The notes beneath the pieces are model-generated. The model saw only the letters and a program-made list of their open reading frames with translations, was not told where the DNA came from and did no database searches. A DNA stretch of 30,894 nt from the NCBI GenBank assembly GCA_003427395.1, contig BFEA01000078.1:1588430-1619323 (forward strand), written 5' to 3'. The translations under genes and the position numbers were made by a program. This stretch comes from Chara braunii (taxonomy: Eukaryota > Streptophyta > Charophyceae > Charales > Characeae). Positions within the stretch are counted from its first letter, which is position 1. Each line of letters begins with the position of its first letter. Shown here piece after piece: positions 10,688 to 19,289 of this stretch.

Positions 10688-11832
10688 TCACATGTCGCGC
10701 AGCGCTCCAAGTGTCCACTCGATATGTTGTGCATGCCCGAGAAAAGAGTCCGAGTATACCAAGATATCCTCCATATACACGATGAGGCAAAAATTCACCA
10801 TTTCTTCTGTCAGTCGGGTCTTGTTAACTGAAAAGTCACGTTCATCCCTCTTTGGAATGTTGCCGGAGCATTGCAAATTCTCATAGGACATCGAACCCAT
10901 TGCCATGTGCCTTCAAACAGTACGAATGTCGTTTTAGAACGATCCTCTTCCTTAACCAATACGTGGTGGAACCCGTTGCAGATGTCGAACTTGCTAAAAT
11001 AGTAAGCACACCAATCGCATCCAGCAAATCATCAATCCGTGATATTACTCAATTTTCGGTAATCGATGCAAATGTGAATGGATCCGGTCTTTTTAGGGAC
11101 TAAAACCACAAGGAAGGACCACGGTCCTGTAGCGGGCTTAATCCATCCGTTGACCTCGAATTCCCTGATCCGCTTGAGGGCCGTTCGTCTTTCAAGCAGC
11201 GAATATCGATACGGTTTGCAGTGAATCGGCGGCTGGGTGTCAGTCAAGATCTTGTGATGTATGACTAGGGACAATCCGATGTCCGCATTCTCTACACTAA
11301 TCACGTCCTTATATTACGTCAAGATGTTATAAATGATTTCGTGTATTTCATCCGGCACATACTCCGGCACGTGCAACTCATAGTGACAGTCCCGTATCAC
11401 GACCGGTAACTGTTTCATCCGGGTAGCGGGGGTCTTTTTTGTGGGTGGGGACAATATAAACGAACTGTTGGAGCGCCAAGCGAAGACCGTGGCGACCATA
11501 TGAGGTTCATCCTCTCGAATTGCCACGTGTTCCTCCGGGGTAATACTATCCTTGATATCTCGGGGGTCCACGGCTTTCTCTGTGATTTTCAGTCCAATAT
11601 CGAGCGGGGCGAGGTCGTATAGCCCAAAGGGGTTCCGAAGTCTAGTCCTCAGAGCCTTTCCGTAACATTCGGATTTCCTTCCCAGTCCTGAGCAACGAAC
11701 AAGGAGGAATTTTCAAGACATTGCAAAAGGACCGTTTGTCGTGGTATCTTGATAATAATGGAGTGGTCGCCTCGTATATGGTCTAAGGGGGTTCCCAAGA
11801 GTCGGTAAACCTCGATATATGCACTAGTGGTT
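10688..11832 (-). pseudogene. Reverse transcriptase (gypsy), catalytic motif altered
   Basis: The upstream part (about 11314-11700) reads LYDLAPLDIGLKITEKAV then PEEHVAIRE. A TAA at about 11316 splits NILT*YKDVISVENADIG. RT proper shows VVLVPKKTGSIHICIDYRKL (fingers). A shifted frame near 10990-11020 carries FSKFDICNGFHH, with the first catalytic Asp. Another frame near 10870 reads ICNAPATFQR. The active site is VYMEDILVYS (10766-10777), where YxDD is expected, so the first Asp of the pair is Glu. At least three frame changes plus this substitution make the enzyme dead. Confidence 0.9.
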
Positions 11833-12032
11833 CTCCCATTATTAGCGCTCTAGTTCGCCGCACGTTTTGTGTAAAAACGAAAGTTTATCGTTTTTTGTCG
11901 AAGCGGGTAGTGTACTATCTGTCGTGCCAGCTCGAGAATTTGAGGATCTGTTTCTTCCTTGCTCTCGGAGGTGGACGATGGTGGTATGGGTTCAACGTTC
12001 GACTCATCCGTGTATTCTTCCCATCTTATCAT

Positions 12033-12620
12033 TCATTGGGCTTTACCCGGTTCCTTGCGTTGTCGCTGAGACGTCGAGGTGGTTCGGAGGGTAAGGCGCA
12101 TTGGAACAATGTACGACTTCCCTCCTGTGTTTTTGAGGATGACTGCTCGTCGGTCAAACTCTAGCGTGGCCTGTAAGGCTGTGAGTGTTGGCAATCCGAC
12201 GAGGACGTCGTATGTGTTCATATTTAGGACCACTACGTCGCGTAAGGCGTGGACCTTCCCTATTCGGAAGGCGACACTTTCCATCCTCCCGACAACTCGA
12301 ATCTTACCTTCATCAGCGGAGACGAAATGATCGCCTTCCACGAGCGGAATCACATCCTTCCGCCTTCCAGCCCGTTTGACCACCCGCAGGGAGATAGCCA
12401 GGACCGCGGTTTCGGAGTCGAGGACTGCACTGTAGGGGCTGCCACAGGCTTCCACGTCACACTGCGTGGATCTCCATGGTAGGGCCCTAATCCGCAGGAA
12501 GTAATCATCCTTCCGGATCAAGCCCATCTGAATGGGTTCCGAGGTGCTCAGCACATCCGGCTTCGGATCTCCGGCGGGAGTGTTTCTTTTTATGGCTGTT
12601 AGTTTGGCGAGGGAAATCAT
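12033..12620 (-). pseudogene. Aspartic protease region (gypsy)
   Basis: An open frame of 195 codons. The active-site segment is YSAVLDSETAVLAIS at residues 63-77; retropepsins normally have D(S/T)G, so Gly is replaced by Glu here. The distal NTYDVLVGLPTL matches the DVILGMDWL-like segment that follows in gypsy proteases. It overlaps the CCHC-bearing frame by 4 nt at 12617-12620. The domain would cleave the Gag-Pol polyprotein; the Gly change probably abolishes that. Confidence 0.78.
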
Positions 12621-13132
12621 CTTCGGTTTGCCTTGCAGTGTTGTAGCATCCAGTCATTGGCCTGCTTAGAGATGGACAACAGGTGTTTGATCGGTAGAGG
12701 GATGCGGTGATCCAGTGCTCGAACTATATCTAGTACATCAATTTCTCCCGTAACGAACGCGGGTCCTCCGGATTCCATTTCGCTCGGGGAGGGCCTCCAT
12801 TCCGAGACGTCGTTATTGTCCGGGGCTGGTCGGATAGCCCTGACCATTCCGAGGCCCGAGTATCCTAGTGACATATATTGGTCGAGTGGGATAAGCTTTG
12901 CTGCTTCCTCCGTAACCCCCGACGGGCTTGCACCGTTGTCAGTCTTTTCTACCATCGTAGCTACTCTTCCTGGTCCATTAGCAATAGGTGTTGTGGCCGC
13001 CGGCGTTGGTCCAATCCGGGCTGGTGCAGGTCGGTTGGGACAGTCTTGTGCTATGTGTCCTGGTTGGTGACATGTATAGCAACCGTCGACTCGCGCACCT
13101 GTTCCTGTTGCGACGGCACCTGTTGTGTGCAC
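12617..13132 (-). pseudogene. Gag nucleocapsid segment with CCHC zinc knuckle
   Basis: The knuckle CYTCHQPGHIAQDC (13040-13081) fits CX2CX4HX4C exactly and would bind retroelement RNA during packaging. It is preceded by Thr/Gly/Ala-rich sequence and followed by Pro/Ala-rich sequence (NRPAPARIGPTPAATTPIA). It is separated from upstream gag by a frame break between about 13133 and 13235. Confidence 0.9.
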
Positions 13133-13234
13133 GACTCTCGTTCACATAGGAGTAGCTCGAACCGTGATGGGGCGCATCGAGCGGAGTAGTGTTTCCATTC
13201 AGGCGTTATATTTCCGTTGTTCCCTCTTAATTTC

Positions 13235-14006
13235 CTACATGAGGTTTACCAATGTTCGTGTTACCTCTAGGATAGCGCTGGGTTCTTCGGCCTTCGAGGA
13301 CGGGGAAGCCGGAGACACCGTAACAGGTGGTCCGATGACGGGTCCTGCGAGAAAGCCCATGTTTTCAAATTTGTTTTGCAGTGCAGCGAGCTCCATTCGT
13401 GCTCGTGTAAGTTTGGACGTATCCCCCTCTTTAACTTGATCCTCGCCTTCGAGGAAGCTTGCAGCCATCTTTCGCTCCATTTCCTCAGCGGTGTCCATTA
13501 GTTGTTGTAGATTGTGGGTAATGAGGGAAAATTGCTTTCGCAGTTTGGCCCTCATTGCTCGCCTTCGGAATTCGTCAATGAAAAATTCCCTACCGAACGT
13601 CTCTTCCCTTTGTGATTTCAATAATAATCGATAGAATCGACTTCGATATTTTGCTACGGATTCGAGCGACTTCTACACCCGATCATTGATCATGAATAAT
13701 GCCTGTTCGGGATGAATATAGTCAAATCGATGTAAGAAATCTTTTTCAAACGTCGAGAGATCAATCCACGTGTACGTGCTAAACCAATGGTGCGCGTCTC
13801 CGCCCAATCGAGTGGGGACGTTGATCCTGGCTTCATTGTTATCGTATTGTTGCGCTCGGAGCGTGGCAAGCCATGCTCCTGCCAAGTGGTGTGCAGGATT
13901 AAATAGGTATAAAATCAGGGGGGGTGGCTGGAGCTCGAGCACGTGGAGGTTGCGGGGGAGGCAAATTTGGTTGGTTCACCCCACCTTGCGCTTGATTGGC
14001 GTTCAT
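13235..14006 (-). pseudogene. Gag capsid region, frameshifted
   Basis: The likely start is ATG at 14006-14004, 80 nt downstream of the PBS, reading MNANQAQGGVNQPNLPPPQP. This frame meets TAA after about 35 codons. The neighbouring frame continues as the 13673-13942 segment, LFNPAHHLAGAWLATLRAQQ, then RLGGDAHHWFSTY and FEKDFLHRFDYIHPEQA, the capsid-like part of plant gypsy gag (retrotrans_gag-like). After another break, 13235-13621 has a coiled-coil-like AEEMERKMAASFLEGEDQVK and RARMELAALQNKFENMGF. It would form the particle shell. Confidence 0.85.
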
Positions 14007-14085
14007 GTTACCCGCTTGTCTTCCTGCGAATCGACTTCTAGTTATTCTCAGATCGCGCGTCTACTCGTTTGTCTTGACACGTGTC

Positions 14086-14098
14086 GGCTCCGATACCA
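14086..14098 (-). promoter_or_regulatory. Primer-binding site, initiator tRNA-Met type
   Basis: On minus the sequence is TGGTATCGGAGCC, one base different from the common plant retrotransposon PBS TGGTATCAGAGCC, complementary to the 3' end of initiator tRNA-Met. It precedes the gag ATG by about 80 nt, as expected for minus-strand cDNA priming, and marks the inner edge of the 5' LTR. Confidence 0.85.
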
Positions 14099-16185
14099 AC
14101 CTCACGCCGAGCGCAACTTCCTGGTCGGAGTGGGATGGGGACCCAGAAGTGTGAAAAGGGGTGTGCCAAGGACTTTTGGGAATTGAAGTGAGTCTCAGGT
14201 CAGAACTGAGATCTCTGGTGGCAAGTTAGAGGTAGTTGAGCAAGATGGTGGTTCCGAGTTATACTGGATTTCGGGAGACCAGGCTACCTCCGGTAAGTGT
14301 TGTCGTTGCGGTCCGTCCCCTATCTGGTAAACCGGTGGGTCACTATGGTTGTCACGTTGTTCGAACAGCTACTGGCGCCGCTCAGCTTCGGCTCAAGTTT
14401 ATCGGATAAATCCCGAAGTCCGATACACCTGGTGCTGCTGGCACTCTTCCCATTGTGTGTGGGGCCAATAGTTAGCTATGTAATTCCACGGTACCACTGT
14501 GAGCTGATGATATGGGAGGAGGATATGGAAGGGAGGAAAAATGGTATTTATAACGATGAAGCCCGGAGATATGTTATACTGATTGTTGTTAGTATCCGCG
14601 TAGTCCGGGCCCCTTAGATCGTTAGTTATGACCCAGTGAAAGTCCCTCGCACACAGTCGGCCGTTCTCCGTCAGACAGGGGAATTCCGGGTTTCTCAAGT
14701 TTCCCCGCCGTCTGAGATGTTTACCCTCCCTGTATTCGCGATACTCCGGGTCCCTCAGGCTCTTACGATTGGTGATCCAAGAGGGAGTTTTTACAGCCAT
14801 ATCGAATTAGTGAACTCGGTCTCCCGCATCATCAGAACGAGTCAGGATCGAGGTTGACTCATGCAGACGTGCGCATACGCTGCGACTCGGTTTTCTCGAG
14901 ATTGTGGTCGTACGCGAGCGTGCACATGAGTGAAAGCGGATCAGACTCGAGTTTCTCGTGTCGAGGTATCAATTGTGTCCTACCTGCATGCAACTATCCT
15001 ACCCATACTATTTCGGGTGGGATCAGTCATTACATTCACATCCATGTTATTTATGTGACAAAGAGAAAGAGAAAAAAGGGGGGGGGGGGGGGGGGGCAAT
15101 TGTCGTGGCATCGAGGGCCGACACATCACAACATTCTCGGTGATCTGATGATGATAAAAAACTAACGATCAAACCCAAACATCCATAGCGAGTGTTTTCA
15201 ATCAGACCCGGGATTATTGCACGACGTAGATGGATACTAGAAAGTGACGAAATTTCAACTAAACAAGCATTACAGAACACGATTTAAAATCCGAAAAACT
15301 CACTCGAAGAGGGTTCGCCCAACTCTCTTCGTCGACTCACCTCTCAAGCTGACTCATTAGCCGATCCTCACTGATCGTGCAAACTCCAAAGTTCATAAAG
15401 AGCAAACTAATCGCGCTTGCGAAATTTATATCATGCACGCTTGCGCGAAAGATACGGGATTAAGCCTTAGAGGTCAAGAGGAGAAGAGAGGAAGTGCCTA
15501 CGTCTGCATGGCCAAGCCGCGGCTTGGGGGTCATAACCGCACTCCACACATCGATCCGGTCGTACAGGTGTTAAGGCCAATTGGAACAGAGTATTAAGCA
15601 TGCAAGACAAAAGAGAAGAAGGCATCGGGCAAACATGAAGAAATCAAGAAAGAAGAAAAATACAATTACAATCACTCCTGCCAAAAGCGACAATTATACA
15701 AGATTAAGGACGCGATCCAGTCAGAGACCGGTTCCTAGCGCAACAAAATATGCGCAAGTGGTAAGCATAGCGCAACAAAATCCAGAGTGCCTAAATTCCT
15801 AGTCTAAGTCCTGATTGAAAAAGGAAATTCTGAAAAGCCTAAAAACAATTCCTCGAGCCCGTGGGAGCTCGACATCAGTTGAAAATTCAAAAATGATATT
15901 CCCGCGTGATAATCGCGCCAAAAATTCATAGTGCTCACAAACTAAACAAGAAAGAAGTCATGGCAACCATTGTCCATCACGCTCGCTGAGGCGCGGTTAC
16001 TCAATCATCGGCATGTGACTTTCCCGACACCGACCCGACGGACTCTCACAGAAAACAAAAAGAAACGAGGGTATCCATGCAACTTGCCCGACCGACCCAT
16101 CTTTCCACAACTCACCCCTCCGACCCGTCCCATTTCCCCAAATCAGCATTGCGCAGAAAGCAGCGCGGGTACGGAAGATAACTCG
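14099..16185. other. Presumed 5' LTR side of the gypsy element, then unassigned DNA
   Basis: By position, the 5' LTR should begin at 14099 and extend to the right, but no TG...CA ends and no matching 3' copy were found. A minus-strand open frame at 14399-14800 (SLRDPEYREYREGKHLRRRG...) may be another gag-like fragment; support is weak. A 19-G homopolymer sits at 15078-15096. A 13-bp direct repeat AGCGCAACAAAAT occurs at 15737-15749 and 15769-15781. I see no other gene. Confidence 0.35.
15078..15096 (+). repeat. Poly(G) run of 19
   Basis: Nineteen consecutive G directly after a GA-rich stretch (AAGAGAAAGAGAAAAAA). Such a run could form a G-quadruplex and is also a common sequencing or assembly weak point. 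Confidence 0.95.
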
Positions 16186-16317
16186 TCACAGTACGACCCC
16201 TCCGTGACCCATCAAAATTAATTTAATATCATGTGGTCTGATGGACCAGGGATTACATATTAAACTGATCAGAACAGATACAACACTTGATCTTAGCCAA
16301 AAGACCCTGAAATTAAC
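16186..16317 (-). ncRNA. U2 snRNA-like gene or pseudogene
   Basis: On minus, the sequence reads CTTTTGGCTAAGATCAAGTG, then TTGTATCTGTTC, then ATCAGTTTAATAT, the universally conserved 5' half of U2 spliceosomal RNA. It continues with stem-loop IIb (TGGTC-CATCA-GACCA), then GATATTAAATTAATTTTGA, which supplies an Sm-type site (AATTTTG). The 5' end is best placed near 16317. Two departures stand out. The branch-site recognition motif, normally GTAGTA, is GTTGTA; and the 3' arm of stem-loop IIa is changed (GTAAT for CTGAT), breaking the stem. Stem-loops III and IV beyond 16186 are not convincingly recognisable. No plant USE (RTCCCACATCG) is visible upstream, only an AT-rich stretch. A degenerate or retrotransposed copy is most likely. 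Confidence 0.78.
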
Positions 16318-16629
16318 CTCTCCTATGTTTTTGAAATTAAAAGTTTTTATTTTTCCAAAAAAAATAAATAAATAAAAATGGGGATTTGGTACTTGGCTGG
16401 TCACACACTGCCATCCACAAATTGTGCAAGAATTTTTGTGAATGAAATTTTGCTAATTTTTGAAGAAAATACGAAAAATGAAATAGGGCATTTGCGGTGA
16501 CCGCAAAATCTCTTGCTTCTAAAAAAAAAACAAAAGGTGAGACTGGAAGAATTGTTAGTTAAGTGAACACAATGGGGTATGGAATTGGTTAAGTGTAAGA
16601 GGTATTTATTTAGATGAGGAGAAAAGTTT
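16318..16629. other. AT-rich sequence, no supported gene
   Basis: AT-rich DNA upstream (in minus orientation) of the U2-like sequence, with TTATTTATTTATTT-like runs that could serve as a TATA region but no clear snRNA promoter. The left edge of the outer LINE lies at or just beyond the right end of this stretch. Confidence 0.4.
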
Positions 16630-16631
16630 AA

Positions 16632-17630
16632 GTGTGTGTGTTAGAGGTATTTGAAAGGGAATCTCCTGAGGCAGTCTGTCTGGTAAGTTTCGGCACCATA
16701 GAGAGGTATCTACTGAGCGGTTTGACAGAGTGCAGAGTGAGAGAAGGGCGCCCAAGGCAAGCAAGAGATAAGGGAACCCGACACCTTCCAGTAGTAGTAG
16801 GTGGTGGTAGGAGGTACAGTGCCCTCAGGATCGATCCAGAAGCCTGGGGCTGGGATAAGGTAGGGGAGGTAGTTATAGGTCTGAACTGAATTGCGAACAT
16901 CGTCTGCACAAAACCTGCAAGAAAGACGGATCTGGTGGAGAGACTGACAGTCAGGTGGAAGAAAACCATTCTAAATTCTGACCCGCCCAAGGAAGCAGAA
17001 CTCCATGCCCTATGGAAACAACTCAACGAGATCCCAATCCAAAAGTCGGCCTCCTTGTTGTGAATGCAGACGCATCTGGTGATTCCCACTGCAATATGGC
17101 TAGGAAGCAGAGGGATGCTGGAGGTCGATCCAAAATGCGAGAGATGCGGGTGGCTATACGAAGATATGAAGCACTTGTGGTGGGACTGCCCGGTTTCATC
17201 GAGGAGATGGAAGTGGGGGTTCTTCCAGTGGAAGGAGATCATTGGAAGGAACAAATTCATAGACGAGAGGTGGGTTCTTACAGCAGTACCGAAAGGCGAA
17301 TCAACCAAGGAAGGTTGGGGTAACGTTGCACAGGTCTCAAGAGCAACCATGCTCTGGGTGCTCTGGAAGGATAGGAACTCAAGAAGATTTGATGGTGAGA
17401 CAAAGGCAGATAAGCAGGCCTTGGATCTCTTCAAGTTCCACCTGGCAAATGAAGTCAGAGCAGACTGGCACCGTCGCTGCAACAGAAAAGGGGAAATAAA
17501 GGGTTTGGCGTGGTTCAGAAAAACCTGGGCAAATGGCACAGGCATGGCAAATATTATACAGGGAAAGCTGGTGTTGGCACCCTGGCTGTCGGAAGGGAAT
17601 AAATTGCAGAAAGCTGTACAGGCGGAGTAG
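16632..17630 (+). pseudogene. LINE ORF2 C-terminal end with zf-RVT-like motif
   Basis: The first part (16632-16889) reads RRYSALRIDPEAWGWDKVGE, then hits a stop. Another frame continues CTKPARKTDLVERLTVRWKK with a TGA at 17061-17063 before MQTHLVIPTAIWLGSRGML. The zf-RVT-like segment is PKCERCGWLYEDMKHLWWDC (CX2C...HX4C), followed by the typical tryptophan-rich tail (ATMLWVLWKDRNSRRFDG, ADWHRRC). This domain lies C-terminal to the RT in plant L1-like ORF2 proteins. No RT or endonuclease part is present in this copy, consistent with 5' truncation. The 17064-17630 frame is intact for 188 codons. Confidence 0.8.
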
Positions 17631-18253
17631 CTACAAAAGCAGAGTAGTAATCATTAGTTGTTAGATTGACTTTTGTTTGGGTAGAACTATCTGAACCAGG
17701 TGCACTCGGTTCCAGTTGGCAGTCGCAGTGGACTGCAAAGGTGTTAGGATGGGTGGGAGAGTGCCACAAATACCTTTGAACTGAAGGGTTCCCCTCGGCC
17801 GGATTGGGCTGAGTTCAGGCCCTTGTTAGGCCTGTGAATAGGGATAGGATAGGCAGAGGATAGTTAGGGCCTCGCCACACCACTCTTGAAAACTCGTTTT
17901 CAAGAGTTGGTGCATCGCCACACAACCTCTCGAAACTTGGGGCAGTCAATGGTTGTCAGAGCAGCTCTTGAAACCCTTTCAAGAGCAACTCTCAAAAGAT
18001 GGGAAACCCCAGCCTGCAACTCATGCGTTTTCAAGCGTCCTCGGTCGAACCCTTGAGGGACTTTCGATTTTCGAGAGTTGTCATGTCGTTCTCTTGATGC
18101 CATTCGGAAAAAACAAAGTTGTACAACTATCGTTTTTCATCGGTTGTCCAACACCATCGCCCTTTCAAGAGTGCTGTGTGGCGAGGGGCCGGAAACTCTT
18201 GAAAACCCAACTCTTGAGAACGTCTGACAGCTCTTGAAAAAATTCCCCGTTTC

Positions 18254-19132
18254 CCAGACCTGGCTCCTTGATCCAGATGTTGGCCCGCAGGAGGGTCGTT
18301 GTGCCCTATATTCAGGAAGGTTAGAGGAGACAGTCTATAAACTGAGTCGTTTTAGACTCGGGAGGCGAGGCCGGGGTAGGGATGCCCTGTTTCAATGGGG
18401 GGGATAAAAGGCAATAGGAATAGAAGGTTTAGGTAATGGGGTGGGATTGTCCGTGGTAGGTAAGAGGTTATTGGTTGGGAACGATACCCAGGAAGCTATG
18501 GTATTAGTACTAGGAGTAGAGGACCTCTAGTAGATGAGTAGAGGTAGTGGGCCTCGCTGCACTACTCTAGACTCTCGAATTTTCGAGAGTGGGACGTCGC
18601 TGTACTTACTCTCGATCGGGAAACTCTCGAAACCCGATCGAGAGCTGTCAGAAGGCATGCTTTATCGCCACTCTCGAAACGTCAAGAGTCGCCCCCTTGC
18701 AAAATGCGAATTCTCAAGTGTCCTCGGGAGTTGCCCGCCGACCGGCTCGTTTTCGAGAGTGGACCTCCTGTCTCGTCCTCCGTAGCGCAGTGGTGCAGCT
18801 CTTCTGTCGAGTGGGACAACGCGCAGGGTTTGGAGAGTTCATCAAGTGTAGCAGTTTATAGAGTAAGTGCAGCGAAGGCGGGTATTTCGAGAGTATAGCC
18901 TCTCTGACAACGCTAGACGAACTCTCGAAATATTTCGAGAGTCTAGAGTAGTCCAGCGAGTCCCAGTCTCAGTGGTTCAGAACGAGTAGCTAACTCAGCA
19001 TGGAATTGGTTAACTCAGAAGCTAAACCGGTTGATGCTGCTGGGATAACTCCGGGTTGAATTGTGAGGGCCGCGGCCTCGTGACAATGCGTTTTCTTGAA
19101 ATATAATATGAATGGAAAAAAAAAAAAAAAAA
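18254..19132 (+). mobile_element. LINE-2, 3'-end fragment inserted in MITE A
   Basis: Flanked by a 10-bp target duplication TCCCCGTTTC (18244-18253 and 19133-19142) and ending in a 17-A tail (19116-19132). Its 3' part, GATGCTGCTGGGATAACTCC then GGGTTGAATTGTGAGG and CGGCCTCGTG, matches the 3' UTR of LINE-3 without gaps once the latter's inserts are removed, so the two are the same family. Only non-coding sequence is kept, with no RT. MITE B interrupts it at 18549-18964. Confidence 0.85.
18549..18964. mobile_element. MITE B, nested in LINE-2
   Basis: A 416-bp element. The left end GGGCCTCGCTGCACTACTCT continues AGACTCTCGAA; the right end, reversed, is GGGACTCGCTGGACTACTCT then AGACTCTCGAA (2 mismatches in 31). 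The flanking duplication is AGT (18546-18548 and 18965-18967). Subterminal hairpins ACTCTCGAA-TT-TTCGAGAGT (18571-18590) and a similar one near the right end (about 18931-18942) follow the MITE A plan with a different arm sequence. Non-coding. Confidence 0.87.
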
Positions 19133-19289
19133 TCCCCGTTTCAAGAGTGGTGTGGCGAGGCCCTTAGTTGAGCATGCAGAAGGGCAGGGCCAGGGAGTTT
19201 TAGGGGCTATCGATAGTGTAGGCTGGGGCAGAAAGAGTTGTCTACCTTTACCATTTGGGATGTCTCAACGGTACGTTTCCCCCTAGTAG

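Larger units (their letters stand above)
8129..14098 (-). mobile_element. Degenerate Ty3/gypsy LTR retrotransposon (internal region)
   Basis: Read on minus, the order is primer-binding site, gag, CCHC knuckle, aspartic protease, reverse transcriptase, RNase H, H2C2 zinc-binding domain, integrase core, then a post-integrase domain. RT before integrase is the Ty3/gypsy (Metaviridae) order. Every domain is split by frameshifts or stops, and several catalytic residues are replaced, so the copy is inactive. I could not pair LTRs; a PBS at the 5' boundary puts the 5' LTR beyond 14098. No chromodomain was recognised. Confidence 0.93.
17867..19163. mobile_element. MITE A (Tourist/Harbinger-like), interrupted
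   Basis: Left end GGGCCTCGCCACACCACTCT and right end AGAGTGGTGTGGCGAGGCCC are exact inverted repeats, extending about 25 bp. A TTA duplication flanks it at 17864-17866 and 19164-19166; TTA/TAA is the PIF/Harbinger preference. Just inside the left end is a hairpin ACTCTTGAAAA-CTCG-TTTTCAAGAGT (17882-17907), followed by a second copy of the terminal box (CATCGCCACACA). Removing the LINE-2 insert leaves about 408 bp and restores a right-end hairpin (CTCTTGAAA...TTTCAAGAG). It encodes no protein. Confidence 0.9.

Noticed and set aside
14297-14617. 106-codon plus-strand open frame
   Set aside because: No domain; overlaps an equally open minus frame in the presumed LTR side of the gypsy element.
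15737-15781. AGCGCAACAAAAT direct repeat as a target duplication or CRISPR-like unit
   Set aside because: Only two copies with a 19-bp gap; too short to enclose an element and no array.
16628-17545. 305-codon minus-strand open frame
   Set aside because: Antisense to the outer LINE ORF2, whose zf-RVT-like motif and LINE context are on plus; no domain on minus.
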